A stretch of 47,538 bases of DNA from Herpetosiphonaceae bacterium (GTDB lineage: Bacteria; Chloroflexota; Chloroflexia; Chloroflexales; Kallotenuaceae): positions 1 to 47,538 of the forward strand of contig JACDGP010000032.1 in assembly GCA_013821605.1 (NCBI GenBank), written 5' to 3'. The notes beneath the pieces were generated by a model, which saw only the letters and a program-made list of their open reading frames with translations, had not been told where the DNA came from and ran no database searches. How positions within the stretch are numbered: position 1 is the stretch's first letter; the number at the start of each line of letters is the position of its first letter. Shown in pieces: positions 1 to 8,594 of the stretch. A program made the position numbers and the translations under genes.

Positions 1-97
1 ACGTACTCACTATCAGTGCAAATGAGCGTTCGTCAGCGGCAAAGCATACTAAAAAAGTCGTGCCTGATGCAAAGAAGATTCCGTACAATGGCTCCTA

Positions 98-529
98 GTG
101 GAGGTTCGCCAGCAGCATCTTGAAAACACCATACATACGGCAGCAACGGCCGAACAAATTTGGCGCGTCTGGACAGATGTTAACAATTGGACAAGCTGGG
201 ATCCCCATGCTCTAGAGGCCAAACTCAAAGGTGAATTTGTCGATGGGTCGAGCATTTACTACAAGCCCAAAGATGCGCCGGCCGGTGATAATGCCCTATC
301 AGGAGTCGTTCCTAACAAGCAATGGATTACCACCTCCTCAACGCCATTCGGGAAGCTGGTGTTTACGCATACAATTACGGACAACGGTGCTTCACGCGCG
401 GTAACCGAACATATGGATGCAAACGGTCTCATCGCTCCGCTTTTTAAGCGTATTTGGGCCAAGAAACGGGTTATTGCTGGCGAGGAAATACTGAGCGCAC
501 TCGTTGCCAAAGCTGCGACTATTGAATGA
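98..529 (+). CDS. SRPBCC / polyketide-cyclase-like protein
   Basis: A 143-residue protein with the helix-grip START-like pattern of the SRPBCC superfamily. It begins with LENTIHTAATAEQIW and a W-T-D-V-N-N-W segment near residues 25-31, then alternating strands and a long C-terminal helix from about residue 115. Such proteins bind hydrophobic ligands in a central cavity; the ligand cannot be told from sequence. The length fits the family. The start is a GTG, because the frame is closed by a TGA at 65-67 and offers no ATG; the ribosome binding site is poor, so the start is uncertain. It stands alone, with no operon partner in view. Confidence 0.75.
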   Translation: MEVRQQHLENTIHTAATAEQIWRVWTDVNNWTSWDPHALEAKLKGEFVDGSSIYYKPKDAPAGDNALSGVVPNKQWITTSSTPFGKLVFTHTITDNGASRAVTEHMDANGLIAPLFKRIWAKKRVIAGEEILSALVAKAATIE

Positions 530-765
530 ATCTGTTTCCGATGAAACAGCTGCCCGAACGAGCGTTTGGATTGCTGACTCATTAAGATCGTCACCTTCAT
601 AAAAGTCTATACCTTGTGACAGCTTGGCCTCCCGACCTGTGACGGCTACGTGCGTCATCCACTTTTATTTTACGGTGGATACGGCCAGTAGCCAGCACAG
701 GGCCATCAGGAACCTTATTATCGTGTCGTTGGGCGAGCCGCAGAGTAAGAGGAGAAGAGCGCCTC
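530..765. other. Intergenic region, no gene seen
   Basis: No convincing reading frame in either direction. A weak dyad ATCCAC/GTGGAT (657-662 and 675-680) with an AT-rich loop might end transcription of the upstream gene. An AGGAGA Shine-Dalgarno sequence near 750-756 belongs to the glycosidase that follows. Confidence 0.4.
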
Positions 766-2730
766 ATGGAGCATGACAACGATCATGGCTGGCCCGTTCT
801 CACCCGCTACGACCAGGATCACCTGGCGCGCATTGCCTTACCACTTGGCGGTATTGGAACGGGCACGGTCTCGCTCGGTGGACGTGGCGATCTGCGTGAT
901 TTTGAGATCGTCAACCGGCCGGCGAAGGGCTTCAGACCCTCGCACACCTTCTTTTCGCTCTACGTGCGTCCGGAAGATGGTCAAGCGATCACACGGGTAC
1001 TGGAAGGGCCGCTCGATGTGGAGTCCTATGAAGGAGCGACCGGCAATACGGCCCAGAACCATGGCCTGCCCCGCTTCCGGTCATGCTCGTTCGCGGCCGC
1101 CTATCCCTTCGGTCAGGTGTTGCTTGATGATCCGGACGTGCCGCTCAGCCTACAGATCGAGGCGTTCAACCCGCTGATCCCGGCGGATGCCGACCGCAGC
1201 GGTATCCCGCTCGCCCTGCTGCGTTTCGTGGTGACCAATCCTACCCAGGTAGCGGTACAGGCGGCGATCTGTGGCAACCTCCAGAACTTCATTGGACAGG
1301 ACGGCACCCACGGCCTGCCGCGCCAGAACTACAATCGGTTTCGGCGCGAGGATGGACTTACTGGAGTCTTCCTCGCCTCCCGCGACGTCGACCCGCAGGC
1401 CGAGCAATGGGGTACGCTTGCGCTGTGCACGACGGCCGCTGATGTTACATACCGTACGGCTTGGGCGAATCTGAGCTGGGGCGACGCGCTGCTGGACTAC
1501 TGGGACGATTTCAGTGCGGACGGACGGGTCGAGGATCGGGATGCGGATGGCGTGGATGCACCAATGGCCTCCCTGGCAGCCAGCTTTGAGCTCGCTTCAG
1601 GGGCGACCGCGCAGATCACCTTTCTGCTGACCTGGCACTTCCCCAACCGCCAGTCGTGGTCACCGAACGGGCATACCATCTCACTGGGCGGGGGTGCGAA
1701 TGAAGTTGGCCCCCCGACTGTCGGCAACTATTACACGACACGCTACCTCGATGCGTGGGATGTGGTCGCGCGCACCGCTGCGGTGTTGCCGGATCTTGAA
1801 CGCGATACACTGGCATTCGTGCGCTCCTTCTGCGCGAGTGATCTCCCTGACGTGGTGAAAGAGGCTGCGCTCTTCAACCTCAGTACCCTCCGCACACAGA
1901 CCTGTTTCCGTACCCCTGACGGCCGCTTCTGGGGCTGGGAAGGCTGTCACGATCACTACGGCTCGTGTCATGGCTCGTGCACGCACGTCTGGAACTATGA
2001 GCAGGCAACCGCCTTTCTCTTTGGCGATTTGGCGTGCAAGATGCGCGAGGTCGAGTTTGTGCATGCCACCCGCAGCGACGGCCATATGAGCTTCCGCGTG
2101 CACCTGCCGCTTGAGCTCGCCACCGAATGGGGCCTGGCAGCGGCGGATGGGCAAATGGGATGCATCATGAAGCTCTACCGCGACTGGCAACTCTCCGGCG
2201 ACGACGGCTTCTTGCGGGAGCTATGGCCACATGCGCGCAGGGCGCTGGAGTTCTGCTGGGTCCCTGGCGGATGGGACGCCGACCGGGACGGCGTGATGGA
2301 AGGCTGTCAGCACAACACGATGGATGTCGAATACTACGGGCCGAATCCGCAGATGGGCTTCTGGTACCTGGGAGCACTCCGTGCCGCCGAGGAGATGGCG
2401 CGGTATTTGGGCGAGACCAATTTCGCCGCCACATGTCGTGATCTCTTCGAGGGCGGCAGCGCCTGGATGGACCGGCACCTCTTCAATGGTGAGTACTATG
2501 AGCAGGTGATCCGGCCTCCACAGCATAGCGAGGCCATCGCACCGGGTCTGCGCCATCAGGACATGGGCGCGCGCGACCTGGAGAACCCGGAACTGCAGCT
2601 CGGGGCGGGCTGCCTGGTCGACCAGCTGGTTGGCCAGTACATGGCACACATCTGTGGCCTGGGCTATCTGGCAGATCCCGCAAAGATTCGCAAGACGCTT
2701 CAAAGTATTATGCGCTACAATCTGGGTTGA
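766..2730 (+). pseudogene. GH116 (GBA2-like) beta-glucosidase, C-terminally truncated
   Basis: Relative of bacterial GH116 beta-glucosidases and human non-lysosomal glucosylceramidase GBA2. The N-terminal beta-sandwich domain begins with LPLGGIGTGTVSLGGRGDLRD. The (alpha/alpha)6 catalytic domain shows the nucleophile glutamate in MDVEYYGPNPQM (E522) and the acid/base aspartate in VDQLVGQ (D619). Known family members continue roughly 150-200 residues beyond the acid/base residue to close the barrel. This frame stops about 35 residues later, after IMRYNLG, where it runs head-on into an antisense kinase remnant. No signal peptide is visible. I read it as a gene broken by a rearrangement near 2715-2727. 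Both catalytic residues remain, so residual function is not strictly excluded, but a folded barrel is unlikely. Confidence 0.8.
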
Positions 2731-3526
2731 GCGCGTTGATGGTGTCGTCGACGAGCGCCAGGAACTGCGCAACATCTAGCGGCTTCGTCAGGTAGGCGTT
2801 TGCTCCGGCGGCCAGCAACTGCTCACAGCGACGCAGATTGGCATCCGCACTCAGCATGACCACGGGCGTCGCGCACGTCACGGGGTTTGCCCGTAACTGC
2901 CGCAGCATCTCCTCACCGGACACGTCAGGTAGGTGCACATCCAGCAGGATCAGGTCGGGCTGATGCTCGTTCGCCAGTTCCAAGCCCAGCCGACGCTGCA
3001 GCGCAGGGAGCAGGGTAATCACCGGGCGACGGCTGAGCACGCGCTCGATCAACCGGAAGTTGGCGAGATTGCCCTCGACGTAGAGCAGCTTGTGCACCGG
3101 CTGTATCGGCGGAAGCGGATCCAAGAAACTCCTCGCGGCGATGGGCTCGATCAGCGCGATGGCCTCCTCCAGAATCTCGCCAAGATTGACCAGTTCAGGC
3201 GACATCGACAGGCGACCACTCTCGATGCCCACGATATCGAGCACTTCATTGATGAGTACGAGCAGGTGGCGGCCACCTTTGAGGATCTGGTCGATGCTCT
3301 CTTGCTGGAGCGGCTCAAGCCCTTCCATTTCGAGCAGTTGGGCAAAGCCGAGGATCGCGTTGAGCGGTGTACGCAGTTCGTGGCTCATGCGCGATAAAAA
3401 CTCGCTTTTGGCGTGGTTCGCTTGCTCCGCTAGGATGCGTGCCTGCTGTGCTGCTGCGGTCTGTTGTTGGGCAGTGACATCATGAATGATGGAATAGAGC
3501 AAGCGATGGCCTCCATGCCATACCAC
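2708..3526 (-). pseudogene. Hybrid histidine kinase remnant (PAC end, DHp, receiver; no ATPase domain)
   Basis: The 272-residue frame opens in the tail of a PAS/PAC domain (LLYSIIHDVT). It then has a DHp dimerisation domain with the H-box SHELRTPLNAILGF, and then jumps from EEAIALIEPIAARSF straight into a receiver domain (LLYVEGNLANFRLIE, phospho-acceptor in LILLDVHLPD, conserved Lys in YLTKPLD). The whole HATPase_c domain with its N, G1 and G2 boxes, about 120 residues, is missing without loss of frame. The receiver acidic pair, usually E-D-N, reads E-G-N, so a metal ligand is gone. The GTG start lies inside the PAC domain, so the N terminus is also lost. Its 3-prime end overlaps the truncated GH116 gene by 23 bp. 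It cannot autophosphorylate and is best called a decayed pseudogene. Confidence 0.8.
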
Positions 3527-3699
3527 AGCCTGACGAGCTGTGGGGGTGTTATACCCCGTACCTATTATGTTCCTGATAGCTGGCGCACAGTACTATGCGT
3601 TGTACGGGCTTCGTCGGTAGGACGCTACGCCACAGCCGCGGTATTCTCCATTGCCTGCTCCTCATAGTTTTAATTGTTGAAATATAGTATAGTCTAGCC

Positions 3700-5772
3700 T
3701 CACGCAACCAGATCACCCAAAAACTCCGATGCCGGCTCCACGCCGGTAACGAGCAGATGATCGCGGGCACGGGTACAGGCGACATACAACAAATGGCGCT
3801 CGGTGGTATACACCTCTTCGAGATCGGCTTCGTCGGAAACTGTTTCGATGCGGCTCTGCAACGGGATCACCTCGTCATCGCAGGCCATCACCGCTACCGC
3901 CCGAAACTCCAGCCCTTTTGCCAGGTGCATCGTACTGATCGCCACGCAGCCCTGGGCCGGGGTCACTTTATCGTCTAGCTCTGCCCCTTCAGCTCCCGCC
4001 AGCTTAACCGCTGCTCGCGCCCTGGAGAGTTCGGCTTCCGACCGTACAAACACACCAATTTCCCCTGCCCGCACCCCTTCTGCCAGGCGCTCGGCCACCC
4101 ATTTGCCAACCATCTGCCCTTCCGCGTCGGCCGTTTGAGCGATGGCGATGGTCGGCGGGGGGCCATTGAAGACCGAGATCGTCCCACGCCGCTCTTCGAC
4201 ATTGCCATCAACATCGGTCATTTCCTTGGGCAACAGCCGGTCGGCCTGTTCGCGAATTTGGTGACTTGTGCGGTAGTTGATCGTCAGTGTCTGAGATCGC
4301 CCCCGCACGTCCACGCCGACGCTTTTCCACGAAAAGGGCTGCTGAAAAATGCGTTGCCCCAGGTCGCCTGTGAAGAACAAGCTGTCTTTATGGTGTTTGC
4401 CCAACACTGCCAGCAGGCGCAGCTCGGCCACGTTTAAATCTTGTGCTTCATCGATGACGGCAAAATCATAGGGCCTTGTCGCGCTGGCCGCCAACTGCTC
4501 CCTAACGCGGCGGTAAAGCACCGGCCAGGTCAGCAGCTTGCGCTCCTCAAGGCGGGCAATGACCTGTCGGAAGATTGACCACAGCGCCTCCCGCTGCTTG
4601 CCACCGATGCGCGTCTTCCGTCCCAGCCGTGGCACATCCCGGTACTGTTCCCACGAGGCGAGTTGCCACGCATCGACGACGTCTGTCCACTCTTCGAGCA
4701 AAAACTGTTCGCTCCAATGGTGGCCGGGCGTGGTCGCCGCGATCTCCTGCAATAGCGATCGGATCACTTCTGGAGCTACCATGTCGGGAGGCCCAAACGC
4801 CTCGCTATACAGATCGCTGCCCAACTCCTTCATGGCGTAAATGTGGATGCGGTCCCGCACACTTCGCTCATTGCCGATCAAGCGAGTGAGCTTAATATGC
4901 AAGGCATTGGCGAGCGCCTTAGAGAAGGTGGCAAGGAGTATGTTTGCTTCGGGATGCTGCCGGGCCAGAAATACGGCGCGATGCAGCGCCACAACCGTCT
5001 TGCCCGTTCCGGCCGAGCCTGCTACCCGTGCCGGACCGCTATACGTCCGCTCCACCAGATGGCGTTGGGCTGGATGCAGAAACACCGTCCACTTTTCCCA
5101 CGGGTACTCCAGGGCCCGTTCCAGTTCTTCCATATTGGTCAGTACCCGGAACCGGCGCTGCGCATCGGGGTGCTCAAAGGGGTCGATATGGTCGGCAAGC
5201 GGCGCAGTGATCTGTGGTGTCCCGCCGGTTGCCAATTCCAGCAATGCTTCGGCTGCTTCCTGCGGCAGATGGGGCAGCAAATCAAACAGGGAGTCTTCGT
5301 CGGCGCGCAGCGCGTCGTCCAACCACTCCGGTGGGACGCCATAGTTCAGCAGCGCATCAGTCCCGAACCCAGCAAGCAGGAATGGCTTGGCAGCCGGTCG
5401 GACCTCCACTGCCACCGGCCGATAGACGGGAATCTCCTCCACCCGTTCGCGCACTTCCACCAGTTGGGCGGCTCCGGTGCGCGGATGGACCTCGATCTTG
5501 CGTCGGGTCGCCCAATCATACGCGGCATCGTGATGATCGACATAGCACAGCAGCAGGCTCGCTTCCGTTTGGTGAACGATCACCCGCACATCACTGCTGA
5601 CGCGCACCGACCAGAAGTTGGGATCTTTGGCGCGATCGATCCGGTGCAATTGCAGGCTAGGATGGGCCGGATTCAACTGCAGGTCGAACGCCGTCGTTTT
5701 GACGGCCTTCTGCTCCGCGCCGGTCAGCCTGGTCAGGCTGTCTTGGAAGGTATCAGCAATCCGAAACTCCAT
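3700..5772 (-). CDS. RelE/ParE-like domain fused to UvrD-family superfamily 1 helicase
   Basis: 690 residues. The first ~95 resemble a RelE/ParE toxin fold (LNPAHPSLQLHRI, FWSVRVSSDVRVIVH, CYVDHHDAAYDWA). After a linker comes an SF1A helicase: Walker A GSAGTGKT (252-259), Walker B IDEAQD (440-445), motif IV-like NYRTSHQIREQA, motif V ISTMHLAKGLEF and motif VI LLYVACTRARDHL. The helicase portion should be a 3-prime to 5-prime ATP-driven translocase. The RelE-like portion may be a nucleic-acid-binding module rather than an active toxin. It lies 13 bp behind mod, with a good GGGAGG ribosome binding site, so it is the third gene of a res-mod-helicase operon. A role in phage defence with the restriction enzyme is inference from this linkage. 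Confidence 0.85.
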   Translation of the reverse strand: MEFRIADTFQDSLTRLTGAEQKAVKTTAFDLQLNPAHPSLQLHRIDRAKDPNFWSVRVSSDVRVIVHQTEASLLLCYVDHHDAAYDWATRRKIEVHPRTGAAQLVEVRERVEEIPVYRPVAVEVRPAAKPFLLAGFGTDALLNYGVPPEWLDDALRADEDSLFDLLPHLPQEAAEALLELATGGTPQITAPLADHIDPFEHPDAQRRFRVLTNMEELERALEYPWEKWTVFLHPAQRHLVERTYSGPARVAGSAGTGKTVVALHRAVFLARQHPEANILLATFSKALANALHIKLTRLIGNERSVRDRIHIYAMKELGSDLYSEAFGPPDMVAPEVIRSLLQEIAATTPGHHWSEQFLLEEWTDVVDAWQLASWEQYRDVPRLGRKTRIGGKQREALWSIFRQVIARLEERKLLTWPVLYRRVREQLAASATRPYDFAVIDEAQDLNVAELRLLAVLGKHHKDSLFFTGDLGQRIFQQPFSWKSVGVDVRGRSQTLTINYRTSHQIREQADRLLPKEMTDVDGNVEERRGTISVFNGPPPTIAIAQTADAEGQMVGKWVAERLAEGVRAGEIGVFVRSEAELSRARAAVKLAGAEGAELDDKVTPAQGCVAISTMHLAKGLEFRAVAVMACDDEVIPLQSRIETVSDEADLEEVYTTERHLLYVACTRARDHLLVTGVEPASEFLGDLVA

Positions 5773-5785
5773 CCTGCCTCCCTGC

Positions 5786-8563
5786 TTACGTCACGCTGAA
5801 GACTTTCATGACTTCGTCGCCCAGGTGGTTAATGACCTTGACGGCAATCCTGCCCGTCTGCGGCTTGGCGAACGGCCGCGAGGTGTCGCTATGCAGACTT
5901 TCCCACGCTTCCTCGTCAATCTCGGCCTTGAGCGTGGTCTTGAGCGACTTGTAGGGATCGTTGGCTCCCAGAAAGTAAGCCTGGCGTACAAAGAAGCTTT
6001 CTTCGTTATAGTCGGTGTCGATGAACCAGCAGGCGATGCCGTCGGGGCCGGATGACTTCACTTCGCCTGACTGCGGGTAAAAGACGTCGACACCGTTGAT
6101 TTTGACCTGAATCTGGTCGTTCGCGACGCGCTCGATGTCGATATCGGGCTCGCCAAAGATCACAAACAGATTGCCTGCGCCGGTGTTTTTGAGCGTGTCG
6201 GCCATATGCAGGTCGGCGTTCATGCGCGCTTTGAGCACCGGCACACGTCCGAGCTTTTCAAACTCGGCGGAGTGGGCGTCGTAGTTGAAGGCGCAGGCGA
6301 TCAGCACATCAAAGCCGGCATCGCCGGCCTCACGCGCGGCGGCTACGAGGTCGGAGCGGGCGACGGTGCCGAATTCGGGGCCGATGAAGATGCCCGCCCG
6401 CCGCTCTTTGCCGCTTTCGCCTTCCAGATAGCGCCCTTCGGCACAGATATAACGGCCCGGCCAGCCGGTCAACGCCGTGAAGGTGATGCGGTCTGCCTTA
6501 TGAGCCTGCTGCACGCCCGCTGTTTTGAGGTTGTCCAAAATCACGGTGGTAAAATCCGGTTCGTCGCCGTAGGTAGTTTTTGCGTCGGCGATAAACTTGC
6601 CGGGCCCTTGCAGTTCGTCGTCCTCGTTCACCACCAGCATGCGGTGCGGCGACAGGCTTTCGACGGTGAACGGCCCCGCCACGCGCACCGTTGATTTATC
6701 GTCGTAGGGCTTGTCGTACAACAATTCCTGCTCGGCCTTGGCATCAATCGAGGCGTCGATCTCCTTCTGCCGGGCGATGCGCGCCTGCCACCACGCCGCG
6801 TGCAGTTCTTTGGCCCTGGGCGACCAGCCCGCACTCGCATCGCGTGGTATTTCCCATTCTTCCCACTGCTTCCCAACGGCAGCATTAAGTTGCTCCCGCA
6901 GCGGCTCCAGGTTGTCCTGATAGTGTTGCCAGATCACGTCGATCTCGGTGTTGTGGGCGATGGATTTGAGGGTGACGTGCGGCACGCGCTCGTAGACAAA
7001 GCCGTGGCGGATGTTGCCATAGGTGCGCACGTTGGAAGGCATAGTGCGGTTGATTTCCGCTTCTTTATGCTGCCCCGCCTGCGAATCGGCCAGTAGATAG
7101 TAGGGATAGCGTGCACCCATAATGCGGGCGCGGGCTAGTGCCAGGGCTACACGCGAGGTATCAATCGTGATCCATCGCCGCCCCCACTGCTCGGCTACAT
7201 ACGCTGCCGTCCCGGAGCCACAGGTAGGATCTAGAACGAGATCGCCTGAGTCAGTAGTCATAAGAATGCAACGTTTTATTGCTTCTGTCGCAGTCTGAAC
7301 AACATATATTTTTGGATCAAATCGACTTTGGATGCCACCAATATCTAGCCAGATATTAGTTTGTGGGTATGTTGCATAGTCATCAAGGTACCGAACGTAC
7401 CGTATCGATTTTCCTTCCTTGATTACCCGCTCACTTTTTGCTAAACGACCAAGGCCTGTCACAGTTGTCTTCCAATGTAAACCCGATGGAGGTTGCCACA
7501 ATTCATTCCTAAAACTGAACGTCTGGTCAGAGTTAGTTGAGTCGCCTTGCGACGTCAGCTGATCTGACGTCGCAAGGCGACTCAAATTTACAGGAGCATT
7601 TCCTAGTGCTTTTATCGTCGATGCTGGTCTATATTTCGATGCACCTTCTTCACCTGCCTGCTTAGAAACCTGAATAGATCTGTATTTCAACGAATCTACG
7701 TGTTTGGAATACCAGATAATATAATCAGAAACTGAGGAAAGATATGATCCTGAAAAACCGGTTGTCTTGGCATAGGTAACTATAGAAACAAAATTATCTT
7801 CCCCAAACACTTCATCAAGCAACGCCCGCACCCGGTGCATATTTTCATCGCCGATTTGCACGAAAATCGAACCACTGTCGGTAAGCAGATCGCGTGCAAT
7901 GGTTAGGCGATCGCGAAGGTACGTCAGGTAGGAATGAATACCGTCGCGCCACGTATCGCGAAACGCCTTGACCTGCTCCGGCTCACGGGTGATATGGTCT
8001 TTATTGCCATCCTTCACATCCCGGCTGGTCGTAGACCATTGAAAATTGGAGTTGAACTTGATGCCGTAGGGCGGATCAAGGTAGATACACTGCACCTTGC
8101 CGCGCAGCCCTTCGCGCTCGGCCAGGCTCGCCATCACCTGCAAGGAATCGCCCAAAATCAGCCGGTTGGTCCAGTTGGCCTCGTGCTGGTAAAACTCGGT
8201 GGCCGCAGCACCGCTGGGCAGCCCATTGAAGTCGGCAAACAGGCTCAATTGCGGCTGATCGGCGTCGGAGCGTTGGCGGCTCTGGCGGCGCAGATCATCG
8301 ATCAACACCTTGGGATGGACTTTTTCCTGAATGTAGAGCGGCGGCGCGGGCACCACCAGATCCGACCAATCCTGCTCATCCTTGCCACGCCACACCAACT
8401 GCGGGTCTAAGTCGCGATTGCGCCGCTCATACGCCACCTGAATCGGGCGTTTCTGCTCGTCCGCCATCACCGACTCATACTCGGCGGTCGGGATATTAGA
8501 ACGACGAGCCTCGCCGTGTGTCAGCGTTGCAACCTTTTTGCCCGGCTTTGAGGATTGTGTCAT
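5786..8563 (-). CDS. mod: Type III restriction-modification DNA methyltransferase (Mod)
   Basis: 925 residues, an N6-adenine (or N4-cytosine) methyltransferase of the beta class. The catalytic DPPY (163-166) precedes the AdoMet-binding DPTCGSGT (about 444-451), with the target-recognition region between them. A long C-terminal region follows, ending in LGDEVMKVFSVT. Mod supplies DNA specificity and host protection for the adjoining Res subunit. The N terminus (HGEARRSNIPTAEYESVM) continues into PIQVAYERRN without a better start, so the ATG at 8563 is kept although its ribosome site is weak. Bases about 7240-7810 (residues 252-442) are clearly richer in A and T than the flanks, a sign that the specificity segment was exchanged by recombination. 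This segment contains the perfect inverted repeat at 7537-7585. Confidence 0.92.
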   Translation of the reverse strand: MTQSSKPGKKVATLTHGEARRSNIPTAEYESVMADEQKRPIQVAYERRNRDLDPQLVWRGKDEQDWSDLVVPAPPLYIQEKVHPKVLIDDLRRQSRQRSDADQPQLSLFADFNGLPSGAAATEFYQHEANWTNRLILGDSLQVMASLAEREGLRGKVQCIYLDPPYGIKFNSNFQWSTTSRDVKDGNKDHITREPEQVKAFRDTWRDGIHSYLTYLRDRLTIARDLLTDSGSIFVQIGDENMHRVRALLDEVFGEDNFVSIVTYAKTTGFSGSYLSSVSDYIIWYSKHVDSLKYRSIQVSKQAGEEGASKYRPASTIKALGNAPVNLSRLATSDQLTSQGDSTNSDQTFSFRNELWQPPSGLHWKTTVTGLGRLAKSERVIKEGKSIRYVRYLDDYATYPQTNIWLDIGGIQSRFDPKIYVVQTATEAIKRCILMTTDSGDLVLDPTCGSGTAAYVAEQWGRRWITIDTSRVALALARARIMGARYPYYLLADSQAGQHKEAEINRTMPSNVRTYGNIRHGFVYERVPHVTLKSIAHNTEIDVIWQHYQDNLEPLREQLNAAVGKQWEEWEIPRDASAGWSPRAKELHAAWWQARIARQKEIDASIDAKAEQELLYDKPYDDKSTVRVAGPFTVESLSPHRMLVVNEDDELQGPGKFIADAKTTYGDEPDFTTVILDNLKTAGVQQAHKADRITFTALTGWPGRYICAEGRYLEGESGKERRAGIFIGPEFGTVARSDLVAAAREAGDAGFDVLIACAFNYDAHSAEFEKLGRVPVLKARMNADLHMADTLKNTGAGNLFVIFGEPDIDIERVANDQIQVKINGVDVFYPQSGEVKSSGPDGIACWFIDTDYNEESFFVRQAYFLGANDPYKSLKTTLKAEIDEEAWESLHSDTSRPFAKPQTGRIAVKVINHLGDEVMKVFSVT
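7537..7585. repeat. Perfect 22-bp inverted repeat inside mod
   Basis: The arm at 7537-7558 is the exact reverse complement of the arm at 7564-7585, with a 5-nt loop (ctgat). It is translated as about residues 327-343 of the methyltransferase, in the AT-rich specificity region, but the repeat itself is GC-rich. Such a strong hairpin inside a coding frame is unusual; it may be an inserted element, a recombination site or a translational pause structure. Confidence 0.95.
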
Positions 8564-8594
8564 AGCGCTTCTTTCTCTGTGGGGAGCGCCGCGC

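Noticed and set aside
4843-5799. A 318-codon plus-strand frame opposite the helicase gene
   Set aside because: It is an antisense shadow of a strongly supported SF1 helicase; no recognisable domain, and codon use follows the opposite strand.
5786-8563. Phase variation of mod by simple sequence repeats
   Set aside because: No homopolymer or short tandem repeat long enough for slippage is visible; the only striking repeat is the inverted one.
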